From CAZADH01 sp964483805 (lineage in GTDB: Bacteria; Muiribacteriota; Ozemobacteria; Ozemobacterales; Ozemobacteraceae): DNA of 42,563 bases. Positions 15,103 through 22,346 of the stretch are shown here, in pieces. Below the pieces are notes generated by a model that was given only the letters and a program-made list of their open reading frames with translations, did not search any database and was not told where the DNA came from. The position numbers were made by a program, and so were the translations under genes. How positions within the stretch are numbered: the first letter of the stretch is position 1; each line of letters begins with the position of its first letter. Location of the stretch: contig CAZADH010000016.1 in NCBI GenBank assembly GCA_964483805.1, positions 1 through 42,563 of the forward strand. The letters are read 5' to 3'.

Positions 15103-16997
15103 CCACAGCCATTTTTGAAATGAATCTTGCTGCGATGGCCACGCGCAGCCCGGAATTGGCCAGGCAATATGCGTCCATGGGGGCTGCCGCGGCGGGCCGT
15201 GTCGAAGTGACGCCCAGCAAGGCGGGGCCACTCACCGCCGCGTTGCGGGTTCCCGATGGGCGCAAAGTCCAGTTGCATTCGCGGTACGATCCGATCGGCG
15301 AAGCACGAGCCCAGGTCGGCAAAGTCGAAGACACCAATCTCGTGGTCATCCTTGGGTTGGGATTGGGTTATGCGCTCGATGCTGTCCATGAGCAACTGGA
15401 AGGGTCGCCGTTGCCGTACACCCTGGTCGTTGTCGAGCCTGATGCGGAAGTGTTCGTTGCCTATCTGCAAACGCGTGACGCGACTCGGTATCTGCATATG
15501 CCCTCGGTCTATTGGTTCATCGGGACCGATGCCGTGACGTTTGGCAATCATTGGAACCGGTTGCTCGACTGGGGCCGGATCGATGGTTTTCGCATTTTCG
15601 AACACCCCGCGAGTCTCTCGGTCAACGAGCAGTACTTCCGTGAAATCAAAGAGAAGATCGTGTACATCGCCCGTCGTTCGAAGGGCAACATGGTCACGAT
15701 TATCGGTACCGTGCACGAGTTCGAACGCAATTGCTTGCGCAACCTGCCGTATTTTGCGGCAAATCCCGGCATCGGTCGACTGTTTGGCAAGTTCAGTGGC
15801 GTGCCGGCGATCGTGGTTGCGGCGGGCCCATCTCTCGAATACGTGATTCCGGAGTTGAAGCAGGCGAAGGGCAAGTTCCCAATCATTGCCGTCGATACGG
15901 CGTTTCGGCAATTGGTCGAACGCGGCGTTCGGCCGGACATCGTTTGTGCCGCCGATACGTCGTATCTCAATGCGCTCGACTTCGTCGGTGTCGAGAACGA
16001 GTCCGAGGTCGTTCTGGCCGTCGAGACCATGGTGAATTCGCGGATTTTCAAGACGTTCACCGGGCCGAAGATGATCATGGATTTCGGTGGCAACATGTTG
16101 CAGTGGGCCAAAGACCACTGTGAAGAGAAGGGCATCATCGAGTGCTGGGGTTCGATTTCGACGACGGCGTTCGACCTCGCGCTCAAGATGGACTGCAGCC
16201 CCATCGTCATGGTCGGCCTCGATCTATCGTTCGAAGACGGGATGCTGCACGCCCGCGGATCGTATTCTGACGATGTGCACTTCAACAATGTCACGCATCT
16301 GAGTTCGCTCGAACACGAGATCTCGAGTTATATCAACAAATGGGGCTCGCATCGCCTGCAAGGGAAGCGTGGCATCTACCGACAGTGGTTCGAAGATCGG
16401 TTCAAGATCCTCGACCGCGAGGTGATCAACTCTACCGTCGGTGGCGTCACGCTCAAGAACACCACCGACCTGCCGCTGGCCGATGCGCTCCAGCGCTTCG
16501 CGGGCAAAGAAGTCGATGTGGCCGCGCTTGTTCGTGAAGCCGTGCAAGGCGAGGCGAGGTTCAACGTCGAAACCATGCGGGGCGAGTTGAAAGCAATGCT
16601 GCGGGAACTTTCGTCGATGGCCGAGTTGGCGCGACGCAACCTCGACCTGTTCAAGCAACTGGAAAAAACGATGCAGCCGGAGACGCGCATCGACGACCTG
16701 ACGGGTCCCCAGCGAACGAACTGGATACAGATGACCAAGGATATCGACCGGGTGTCGGCGAACCGCGTGTTGTATGGCTGGCTATCAAACCACGCATTGA
16801 AAACCATTACCCGGTACAACAGCGAGTTGCTGAAGCTGGTCAAGGAACAAGACAACAACCTCGCCCGGCACCTTCGCGCGAACCGTGATTTCTACGCGGC
16901 GGTGCAGCACTTCACCGAAGTGTTCCTGCCGCTGATTCGTGAGAACATCCGGGTGTTCGAGTCGTCGGCAGCGGCGATTCGGGCGGCACATCAATAG
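15099..16997 (+). CDS. Maf/MptE-like (6-hydroxymethylpterin pyrophosphokinase-like) motility accessory factor, probable flagellin nonulosonate transferase
   Basis: Proteins of the DUF115/MAF_flag10 family are linked to attaching pseudaminic or legionaminic acid to flagellin. The 632-residue protein has 'NLVVILGLGLGYALDAVHEQ' (about residues 80-99). The MAF core is at about residues 225-400: 'AIVVAAGPSLEYVIPELKQA', 'IIAVDTAFRQLVERGVRPDI', 'DFGGNMLQWAKDHC' and 'SPIVMVGLDLSFEDGMLHAR'. The C-terminal ~150 residues are helical. It starts at GTG 15099, overlapping the previous stop by four bases, with AAGGTG just upstream. Its place between fliD and fliS, with a legionaminic-acid pathway 3-8 kb downstream, strongly suggests that it is the flagellin glycosyltransferase. 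The acceptor serines/threonines and the exact sugar are not shown by sequence. Confidence 0.88.
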   Translation: MTTAIFEMNLAAMATRSPELARQYASMGAAAAGRVEVTPSKAGPLTAALRVPDGRKVQLHSRYDPIGEARAQVGKVEDTNLVVILGLGLGYALDAVHEQLEGSPLPYTLVVVEPDAEVFVAYLQTRDATRYLHMPSVYWFIGTDAVTFGNHWNRLLDWGRIDGFRIFEHPASLSVNEQYFREIKEKIVYIARRSKGNMVTIIGTVHEFERNCLRNLPYFAANPGIGRLFGKFSGVPAIVVAAGPSLEYVIPELKQAKGKFPIIAVDTAFRQLVERGVRPDIVCAADTSYLNALDFVGVENESEVVLAVETMVNSRIFKTFTGPKMIMDFGGNMLQWAKDHCEEKGIIECWGSISTTAFDLALKMDCSPIVMVGLDLSFEDGMLHARGSYSDDVHFNNVTHLSSLEHEISSYINKWGSHRLQGKRGIYRQWFEDRFKILDREVINSTVGGVTLKNTTDLPLADALQRFAGKEVDVAALVREAVQGEARFNVETMRGELKAMLRELSSMAELARRNLDLFKQLEKTMQPETRIDDLTGPQRTNWIQMTKDIDRVSANRVLYGWLSNHALKTITRYNSELLKLVKEQDNNLARHLRANRDFYAAVQHFTEVFLPLIRENIRVFESSAAAIRAAHQ

Positions 16998-17011
16998 GGG
17001 AATAGACAGGC

Positions 17012-17449
17012 ATGAGCATTGGCGGTTACGGCCAACCGAGCCAGTATCGCAAGACCCAGATCGACACGGCGAGTCCGGAAGATCTGGTGCTCATGCTGTA
17101 CGACGGTGCTTTGCGTTTTCTTGGCCATGCCCTCGATGCGTTTGGCCGAGACGATCACGAGCAGGTGAACAACAACCTCGTGCGGGTGCAGGCCATCATT
17201 GGCGAGTTGCTGGCCACGCTCGACCACGATCGCGGGGGCGAGATCGCCAAGAACCTCGCCCGGCTCTATCTGTTTTTTCTCGACCGATTGGCCGACGCGA
17301 ACGTTCGCAAGGATCCAGCGCCGGCGCAGGCGGTCAAGCCGTTGTTGGAAGATCTGCGCAATACCTGGGTCGAGGCCATGAAGAAACATATGCAGTCGGG
17401 CCCGAACTCAGGACCGGGGAAACCGGCGAAGCTGAATCTCGCCGTGTGA
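17012..17449 (+). CDS. fliS: Flagellin export chaperone FliS
   Basis: FliS binds the flagellin C-terminus in the cytoplasm and keeps it unpolymerised until export. The 145-residue protein has the family signature 'QYRKTQIDTASPEDLVLMLY' followed by 'DGALRFLGHALDAF', 'VQAIIGELLATLDHDRGGEI' and 'NLARLYLFFLDRLADANVRK'. The short tail rich in Gly, Pro and Lys is not conserved. ATG 17012 lies 14 bases after the Maf-like gene and continues the same operon. It completes the flagellin-FlaG-FliD-FliS set. Confidence 0.95.
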   Translation: MSIGGYGQPSQYRKTQIDTASPEDLVLMLYDGALRFLGHALDAFGRDDHEQVNNNLVRVQAIIGELLATLDHDRGGEIAKNLARLYLFFLDRLADANVRKDPAPAQAVKPLLEDLRNTWVEAMKKHMQSGPNSGPGKPAKLNLAV

Positions 17450-17522
17450 GTTCTGCCTGTTCAGTGGCGAGGCGTGGGTTGTTGCTACGAGATTTTGGGA
17501 ACGAGATCATGGAGGTGCGATC

Positions 17523-17699
17523 ATGAAGATCGGCAGTAATCCCAGTGTCCAGTCATCGCAGGCGTTGTTCGATATCCTGCAGGCCAATCAAGACAAATCG
17601 CTCGATCTGGCGAAGAAGTTGGTGCGCATCAGCGCCGGCGATCGGCAGATGCAGAACGAGGCGGAGCAGAAAGGCCAGATCATCGACATGATGGTTTGA
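17523..17699 (+). CDS. Small 58-residue protein at the end of the flagellar operon
   Basis: ATG 17523 is preceded by GGAGGTG at ideal spacing (17511-17517) and the frame runs to TGA 17697-17699, just before an intrinsic terminator at 17701-17738. The product begins 'MKIGSNPSVQSSQALFDILQ', is helical and amphipathic, and ends 'EAEQKGQIIDMMV'. Composition is like the neighbouring genes. It vaguely recalls small putative motility proteins of the YjfB type, which are similar in length and end in a helix with hydrophobic residues, but I cannot assign it. It is too short for common gene-length cut-offs and could be missed. Confidence 0.75.
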   Translation: MKIGSNPSVQSSQALFDILQANQDKSLDLAKKLVRISAGDRQMQNEAEQKGQIIDMMV

Positions 17700-17700
17700 T

Positions 17701-17738
17701 GACCTACTTTGTATTGCTTGGGTAGGTCGGCGGTTTTT
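17701..17738 (+). terminator. Rho-independent terminator of the flagellar operon
   Basis: GACCTAC (17701-17707) pairs with GTAGGTC (17722-17728), followed by GGCGG and five T (17734-17738). It directly follows the 58-codon gene and separates the flagellar genes from the radical SAM gene. Confidence 0.7.
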
Positions 17739-17761
17739 CGGGGCCAACGAGGAGACGTCAC

Positions 17762-19432
17762 ATCAAAATCGGTCTGATCTATTTCGGGGAGTGGTCTCCC
17801 CGCTGCAAGGGCAGTCAATGGCAGCCGCCGGCGGGCGAACCGAACCGGCTCTCCCCGCTCGATCTGCTCTTCTCGCGTTTGGGGCGGATTCCCGGGGTCG
17901 ATCGGCAGTTCCTGCTGGTGCCCGCCGATGACCACCATCGGTACGTCCGGGAGCGGGGTGCCGCCCTCGGCCTGACCACGATCTCGTACGATCCCGCGCT
18001 TTTTGTGCGCAAGGCTCAGGGGTTGCGGCGCGAGCGCTATGCGCAACCGGCAGAACTCGGCACCGAGACGTTGCCAGGGCGGCCTTTGGCCGAGGTGTTT
18101 CAGCAACACCAGCTCGACCATCTGATCGTGGTGCCGGTCGAGAATCTCCTCGTCGAGTTGGCCACGGTGCGTGAAGCGCTGCGAATCCACCTCGAAGAGG
18201 AGTTCGACTTCACGGTCCCGACCGATCAGTTGTGTGGCGCAAATTTTGCCATTTTCGCCCGCGACCTCGTCGTGGGTTTGCTCAAGACGCACCCCGACGT
18301 CATGGATCTGCGGGGTGGGTTGTTGTGGGCCTGCCAGCGGCCGCTGTATCCGTTCAAGTCCGGCACGGCCCCGAACCCGACGCGAATGCCCCTGGTGCAG
18401 GCCGATCTGCGGCTGGTCGGGCGACGGCAGGAAGACGCGTTGGCGACGCTGGGTGCCGAGGCGCTGGCGGCTCCGGCCTTCGTGTATCCGGACGGCGGAC
18501 GTCTCGAAAACATGTTGGCAACCTTCTTTGACGCCGGCCCGCTGGTCCTCGGGTTGGAGCCGACCGGTGTCTGTGCCGGAAAGTGCATACATTGTCCGCA
18601 CACTGTGTTGTCTCTGCAGCGTGGGGCTGTTGAAGTGGCCACCGTGAACCGACTCGCGGCCGAACTCGAGCCTGTCGATGACCTGCGCGTGGTCTTTTCC
18701 GGGATGGGTGAGCCTTTCGACCACCCGGACTTCGGGGCCCTGGTCTCGGCCTTTGGGCGTCGGCATCGCCACGTGATTACCAATGCGCAGAAGGTTCCGA
18801 GCGGCGACGTCCCGCAGTGGTTGGTCGACCTCGACCTGCTTTCGGTCAGTGTCGATGCCGTCGATGAGCCGATGTTTGCCCGTATGCGGCCGGGGTTGTC
18901 GTGGGGCAAACTGCAAGAGACGGTCAGCACCCTGATCTCGATCAAGGAAGCCTTGCCCCGCAGTTTTCCGGAGATCGGCATTCGCTTCATGAAGGCGAAC
19001 GAGAATGACGACCAGACTTTTTCGTATCTCAATTACTGGGTCCAGGTCAGTGGCCAGGTGCACGCCAGTCTATACATGGCGCCGTTCCCCGAGCCCAAGA
19101 TCAAACCCCGCGTCCAGTGGCACCAGATCATCGGCAACAGCACCTTTCTCGGCCAGGTTCCGGCCGGCATGCCGACGAAATACACGCCCTTGAAGCGCCG
19201 TCCGTGCGTTGCCGCGCTGTCACGGTTGCAGGTATTGGCTGACGGGCGCATTGCCCGCTGCCAATTCGATGCGGCCGGCCGCCATGTGACCGCGACTGCC
19301 GGTTCTTCGCCGCTCGCATACTGGCAAAGCGAGGCGCAGCGGCAGTTCCGGCGGCACCACCTGAGCCGGGCTTTTGCCGAGGCCGGCACGCCGTGCAGTG
19401 GTTGCGAGGACTGGTATCACCTCTGGGATTGA
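17762..19432 (+). CDS. Nucleotidyltransferase-like / radical SAM-SPASM protein (spiro-SPASM-like), apparent AUC start
   Basis: The C-terminal two thirds are a radical SAM enzyme: CX3CX2C as 'CAGKCIHC' (Cys271, 275, 278), then 'VVFSGMGEPFDHPDF' and a SPASM-like end with 'RPCVAALSRLQVLADGRIAR', 'C' and 'CSGCEDW', which should hold auxiliary Fe-S clusters. The first ~250 residues ('LSPLDLLFSRLGRIPGVDRQ') resemble a degenerate SpsF-type cytidylyltransferase. This architecture recalls the spirochete 'spiro-SPASM' family. Convincing protein sequence ('IKIGLIYFGEWSPRCKGSQW') starts at ATC 17762, seven bases after GAGGAG (17749-17754). No ATG, GTG or TTG lies between the upstream stop (17723) and TTG 17879. 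I therefore place the start at the AUC. The substrate is unknown; the position between flagellar and nonulosonate genes suggests flagellin glycan or peptide modification. Confidence 0.8.
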   Translation: MKIGLIYFGEWSPRCKGSQWQPPAGEPNRLSPLDLLFSRLGRIPGVDRQFLLVPADDHHRYVRERGAALGLTTISYDPALFVRKAQGLRRERYAQPAELGTETLPGRPLAEVFQQHQLDHLIVVPVENLLVELATVREALRIHLEEEFDFTVPTDQLCGANFAIFARDLVVGLLKTHPDVMDLRGGLLWACQRPLYPFKSGTAPNPTRMPLVQADLRLVGRRQEDALATLGAEALAAPAFVYPDGGRLENMLATFFDAGPLVLGLEPTGVCAGKCIHCPHTVLSLQRGAVEVATVNRLAAELEPVDDLRVVFSGMGEPFDHPDFGALVSAFGRRHRHVITNAQKVPSGDVPQWLVDLDLLSVSVDAVDEPMFARMRPGLSWGKLQETVSTLISIKEALPRSFPEIGIRFMKANENDDQTFSYLNYWVQVSGQVHASLYMAPFPEPKIKPRVQWHQIIGNSTFLGQVPAGMPTKYTPLKRRPCVAALSRLQVLADGRIARCQFDAAGRHVTATAGSSPLAYWQSEAQRQFRRHHLSRAFAEAGTPCSGCEDWYHLWD

Positions 19433-19459
19433 TGGGGGGCGCAGCGGCCCGGGGAGTTG

Positions 19460-19490
19460 CGCTCGCGAAGAGCGAAACCGCAGAGCGGTT
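19460..19490 (+). terminator. Twin hairpins after the radical SAM gene
   Basis: CGCTC-GCGAA-GAGCG (19460-19474) is followed at once by AACCGC-AGA-GCGGTT (19476-19490). Neither has a T run. They separate the radical SAM gene from a promoter candidate for the nonulosonate genes. Confidence 0.35.
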
Positions 19491-19507
19491 GCCCTCACGA
19501 CGAGCGC

Positions 19508-19536
19508 TTGACTTGGGATCCTCGGTCGACTAGAAA
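19508..19536 (+). promoter_or_regulatory. Promoter candidate for the neuC-neuD-neuA operon
   Basis: TTGACT (19508-19513), a 17-base spacer and TAGAAA (19531-19536) match sigma70 boxes at five and four of six positions. Transcription would begin about 19543, right at the ATG at 19545, which has no Shine-Dalgarno. The mRNA may therefore be leaderless. Confidence 0.45.
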
Positions 19537-19544
19537 TACATTAT

Positions 19545-20723
19545 ATGGATAACAAACGACTTACGATCGGGGTGGTCACGGGGGCCCGGTCCGATTATGG
19601 CCTGCTGTGCTGGGTCATGCGCGCAATCGCCGCTGATCGCGAACTGGCTCTCACGACCTACGTGACCGGGATGCATCTGTCGCCCGAGTTCGGCGCCACC
19701 GTACAGGCCATCGAAGCCGACGGTTTCGTCATTGATGAGCGGGTCGAGATGCTGCTGTCGAGCGACAGCCCGGTCGGCATCGCCAAGTCGCTGGGGCTGG
19801 GGGTCATCGGGTTTGCCGACGCTCTGGCCCGCAAGCGGCCCGACTGGCTCCTGGTGTTGGGCGACCGGTTCGAGACGCTGGCCGCCGTCGAGGCGGCCAT
19901 GATCGCGCGCATTCCCGTGGCGCACATTGCCGGCGGCGATCTGACCGAAGGGGTCATGGACGATGCGTTCCGGCACGCGATCACCAAAATGGCCCAGGTG
20001 CATTTCGTCACCAACAGCGAGGCGGCCCGTCGTGTGGCCCAGTTGGGGGAGGCGCCCGAGCGGATTCACGTGGTCGGCAGTCCCGGGTTGGATGGCATAC
20101 ATCATATTGACAGGATGTCACGTGAACAACTGGCGGCATCTTTGGGCATTGCCTGGCGCCGTCGCAATCTGCTGGTGACTTTTCACCCGGTGGCGCTGGC
20201 CGATGTTGGCCCCGAAGCCCAGTTCGATGAGTTGTTGCAGGCGTTGACGACCCTGGGTGACGATGTTTCCTTTGTATTCACGCATCCCAATGCCGACACG
20301 GCGGGGCGCGCGTTGATCCCGATGCTCGAGGCGTTCGTGGCGGCGCACCGGGAGCGGGCGTGCAGCGTCGCTTCGTTGGGCCAGCGGCGGTATCTGAGTG
20401 CGCTGTCTATGGTCGATGCCATGGTAGGCAACTCGTCGAGTGGTCTTTACGAGGCCCCCTCGTTCAAGATTCCGACGGTCAACATCGGGGATCGACAGCG
20501 GGGACGACTGCGTGCAGCGTCGGTGCTCGACTGCCCGGCCGAGCGTGAGGCGATTCGTGCGACGATCTCGCGGGCGTTCGCTCTCGACTGCACCCGGGTG
20601 GTCAATCCGTATGGCGACGGACAGGCATCACCGCGCATCGTCGACCAATTGAAGAAGACCCCGGTGACCCTGGAGCTGTTCACCAAACGTTTCGTTGACT
20701 GGGCACGGCCCGCGGAGGTGTGA
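19545..20723 (+). CDS. UDP-N-acetyl-sugar 2-epimerase (hydrolysing), NeuC/LegG type
   Basis: NeuC/LegG enzymes hydrolyse and epimerise a nucleotide-diphosphate N-acetyl sugar to free ManNAc or its 2,4-diacetamido analogue, the precursor of the nonulosonate synthase. The 392-residue protein shows the family blocks 'TIGVVTGARSDYGLL', 'PDWLLVLGDRFETLAAVEAA', 'IPVAHIAGGDLTEGVMDDAF', 'RHAITKMAQVHFVTNSEAA' and 'DAMVGNSSSGLYEAPSFKIP'. Fold is GT-B-like. Next to LegB- and PtmE-like genes it is more likely LegG (acting on a GDP- or UDP-linked diacetamido sugar) than sialic-acid NeuC, but this cannot be fixed from sequence alone. The start at 19545 has no Shine-Dalgarno, and a promoter candidate ends nine bases upstream. 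It is followed by neuD after two bases. Confidence 0.9.
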   Translation: MDNKRLTIGVVTGARSDYGLLCWVMRAIAADRELALTTYVTGMHLSPEFGATVQAIEADGFVIDERVEMLLSSDSPVGIAKSLGLGVIGFADALARKRPDWLLVLGDRFETLAAVEAAMIARIPVAHIAGGDLTEGVMDDAFRHAITKMAQVHFVTNSEAARRVAQLGEAPERIHVVGSPGLDGIHHIDRMSREQLAASLGIAWRRRNLLVTFHPVALADVGPEAQFDELLQALTTLGDDVSFVFTHPNADTAGRALIPMLEAFVAAHRERACSVASLGQRRYLSALSMVDAMVGNSSSGLYEAPSFKIPTVNIGDRQRGRLRAASVLDCPAEREAIRATISRAFALDCTRVVNPYGDGQASPRIVDQLKKTPVTLELFTKRFVDWARPAEV

Positions 20724-20725
20724 AG

Positions 20726-21487
20726 ATGAAGAAGCGCACAGGCACGACGTCCCGGCGCGCGCCGAGGGCTCCGGCCCTGATTCTTGTCGGCGCCGGCGGC
20801 CATGCCAAGGTCATCCTCGAGGTACTGCGTTATCTCGACTACCGCTTGCTCGGGGTCATCGACCCGCGTGGCATCGCGGGACTCGGTGCCAATGCAGTCG
20901 AGGTCGAGTGGCTGGGTGATGATGGCGCGTTGGCAGCCCACTCACCCGATGCCGTCATGCTCTTGAACGGAGTCGGCTCGGTCGGGTCGACGGCCGTGCG
21001 TCGCGACGTGTTTGCGCGATTCTCCCGGCGCGGGTACCTGTTCTGCCCGATCATGCACCCCAGTGCCATTGTCGCATCCGATCTGACGTTCGGCCCGGGC
21101 ACGCAGATCATGGCCGGGGCCGTGATCCAGCCGGGGTGCGTGCTGGGCGATAACATCATCATCAACACGCGGGCCAGCATCGACCACGATTGTCGCATTG
21201 GCGACCACGTGCACGTGGCGCCCGGGGTTACGCTCTCGGGCCAGGTGACGATCGGGGAAGGTACCCACATCGGCACTGGCGCCACTGTCATACAAGGTAT
21301 TACGATCGGTCGGAACGTCATCGTTGGCGCGGGTGCCGTCGTGACCAGCGATGTCGCAGACGGCACGACGGTCGTGGGCGTGCCGGCGCGTCCACTGGTC
21401 AAGGAAAGCCGTAGTGCGGCAACGGCTCGGCGCGCGCAAACCCATGGCCGTTCGATGCCTCCTGCTCGCAGGTCCACCCGGCGATGA
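20726..21487 (+). CDS. NeuD/PglD-like sugar O- or N-acetyltransferase (left-handed beta-helix)
   Basis: This 253-residue protein has an N-terminal Rossmann-like domain ('ALILVGAGGHAKVILEVLRY') and a C-terminal hexapeptide-repeat left-handed beta-helix ('GVTLSGQVTIGEGTHIGTGA', 'GITIGRNVIVGAGAVVTSDV'), the architecture of NeuD and PglD acetyltransferases that use acetyl-CoA. In a legionaminic pathway it could provide the LegH N-acetylation step or O-acetylate the product. I chose ATG 20726 because GGAGG (20714-20718) is seven bases upstream; GTG 20720 would overlap the neuC stop. The last ~27 residues are Arg/Ala-rich, unstructured and unlike the family. The TGA overlaps the neuA ATG (21484-21487). 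Confidence 0.87.
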   Translation: MKKRTGTTSRRAPRAPALILVGAGGHAKVILEVLRYLDYRLLGVIDPRGIAGLGANAVEVEWLGDDGALAAHSPDAVMLLNGVGSVGSTAVRRDVFARFSRRGYLFCPIMHPSAIVASDLTFGPGTQIMAGAVIQPGCVLGDNIIINTRASIDHDCRIGDHVHVAPGVTLSGQVTIGEGTHIGTGATVIQGITIGRNVIVGAGAVVTSDVADGTTVVGVPARPLVKESRSAATARRAQTHGRSMPPARRSTRR

Positions 21488-22185
21488 TCGAGGGGCTGCG
21501 TGTACTGGCTCTGCTGACGGCCCGCGGTGGCTCCAAAGGCGTGCCGCGCAAGAATGTGCGCATGGTGGCCGGGAAGCCGTTGATCGCCTGGTCGATCGAG
21601 GTGGCCCGGCAATCGCGGTATGCCGATCGGGTAGTGTTGTCGTCCGATGACCCCGAGATCATCGCTGTCGCCAAAGAGTGGGGTTGCGAGGTGCCGTTCG
21701 TGCGGCCGGCCGAATTGGCGCGCGATGATACGCCCGGCATCGACGTGGTGTTGCATGCCCTCGATGTATTGCCGGAGTATGACGTCGTCGTTCTGCTGCA
21801 ACCCACGTCGCCGCTGCGTATTGCCTCAGACATCGACGGCTGTCTCGAGCAAATGGTGGCCACTTTGGCCGATGCCGTGGTTTCGGTGTGCGAGCCCGAC
21901 AAATCACCGTACTGGATGTTTCACGTTGCCGGTGATGGCCGCTTGCGCCCCGTGATCGAACGTCCGCTGGCCCGCCTGGCCACCGAACGCCGGCAGGATC
22001 TGCCGCCGATTCACGTGCTCAACGGCGCCGTGTATGTGGCGCGGGTGCCGTGGGTGCGGCAACACCGTTCCTTCCTCGACGATGGCACCGTGGGGTACAT
22101 CATGCCGAAGTCGCGGTCGACTGACATCGACACCGAGGCAGATCTGATGCTTGCCGACATCCTGTTGCGCGACCGGCAGGTTTGA
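21484..22185 (+). CDS. CMP-nonulosonate (acylneuraminate) cytidylyltransferase, NeuA/LegF type
   Basis: It activates the free nonulosonic acid with CTP to give the CMP-sugar used by the transferase. The 233-residue protein begins 'MIEGLRVLALLTARGGSKGV' with the R-x-GSKG-[LIV]-x-x-KN motif continuing as 'PRKNVRMVAGKPLIAWSIE'. It also has 'VVVLLQPTSPLRIASDID' and the C-terminal 'GYIMPKSRSTDIDTEADLML' block typical of the family. The ATG overlaps the neuD stop by four bases, indicating translational coupling. It closes the + strand half of the pathway, facing the - strand legB-like gene. Specificity for legionaminic rather than neuraminic acid is inferred from context. Confidence 0.93.
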   Translation: MIEGLRVLALLTARGGSKGVPRKNVRMVAGKPLIAWSIEVARQSRYADRVVLSSDDPEIIAVAKEWGCEVPFVRPAELARDDTPGIDVVLHALDVLPEYDVVVLLQPTSPLRIASDIDGCLEQMVATLADAVVSVCEPDKSPYWMFHVAGDGRLRPVIERPLARLATERRQDLPPIHVLNGAVYVARVPWVRQHRSFLDDGTVGYIMPKSRSTDIDTEADLMLADILLRDRQV

Positions 22186-22282
22186 CGTCGGGGCGGCAGC
22201 CGAGCTGGGCCTGGGTTGGGCGCCCCCGGCGGCCCCGCGCTGCCCCACTTCGCGTATCGGGCCGCCATCGTGGCGACAAACG

Positions 22283-22310
22283 CCCACTACGCGCATCGTG
22301 CGCGGGTGGG
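22283..22310. terminator. Hairpin between convergent genes
   Basis: CCCAC (22283-22287) pairs with GTGGG (22306-22310) and, inside, GCGCA (22291-22295) with TGCGC (22299-22303) around a TCG loop. It lies in the 161-base convergent spacer after the cytidylyltransferase and could stop transcription from either side. No T run is present. Confidence 0.35.
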
Positions 22311-22346
22311 TCTGTGGCCCTGAATCTGGGGCCGCCCGTCGACGCC

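Noticed and set aside
17879..17881. TTG 17879 as the radical SAM gene start
   Set aside because: It has no Shine-Dalgarno, and well-formed protein sequence continues upstream in frame to 17762 behind a good ribosome site.
22186..22346. Possible small gene in the convergent spacer
   Set aside because: Frames here lack ribosome sites and motifs; the stretch is explained by hairpins between convergent genes.
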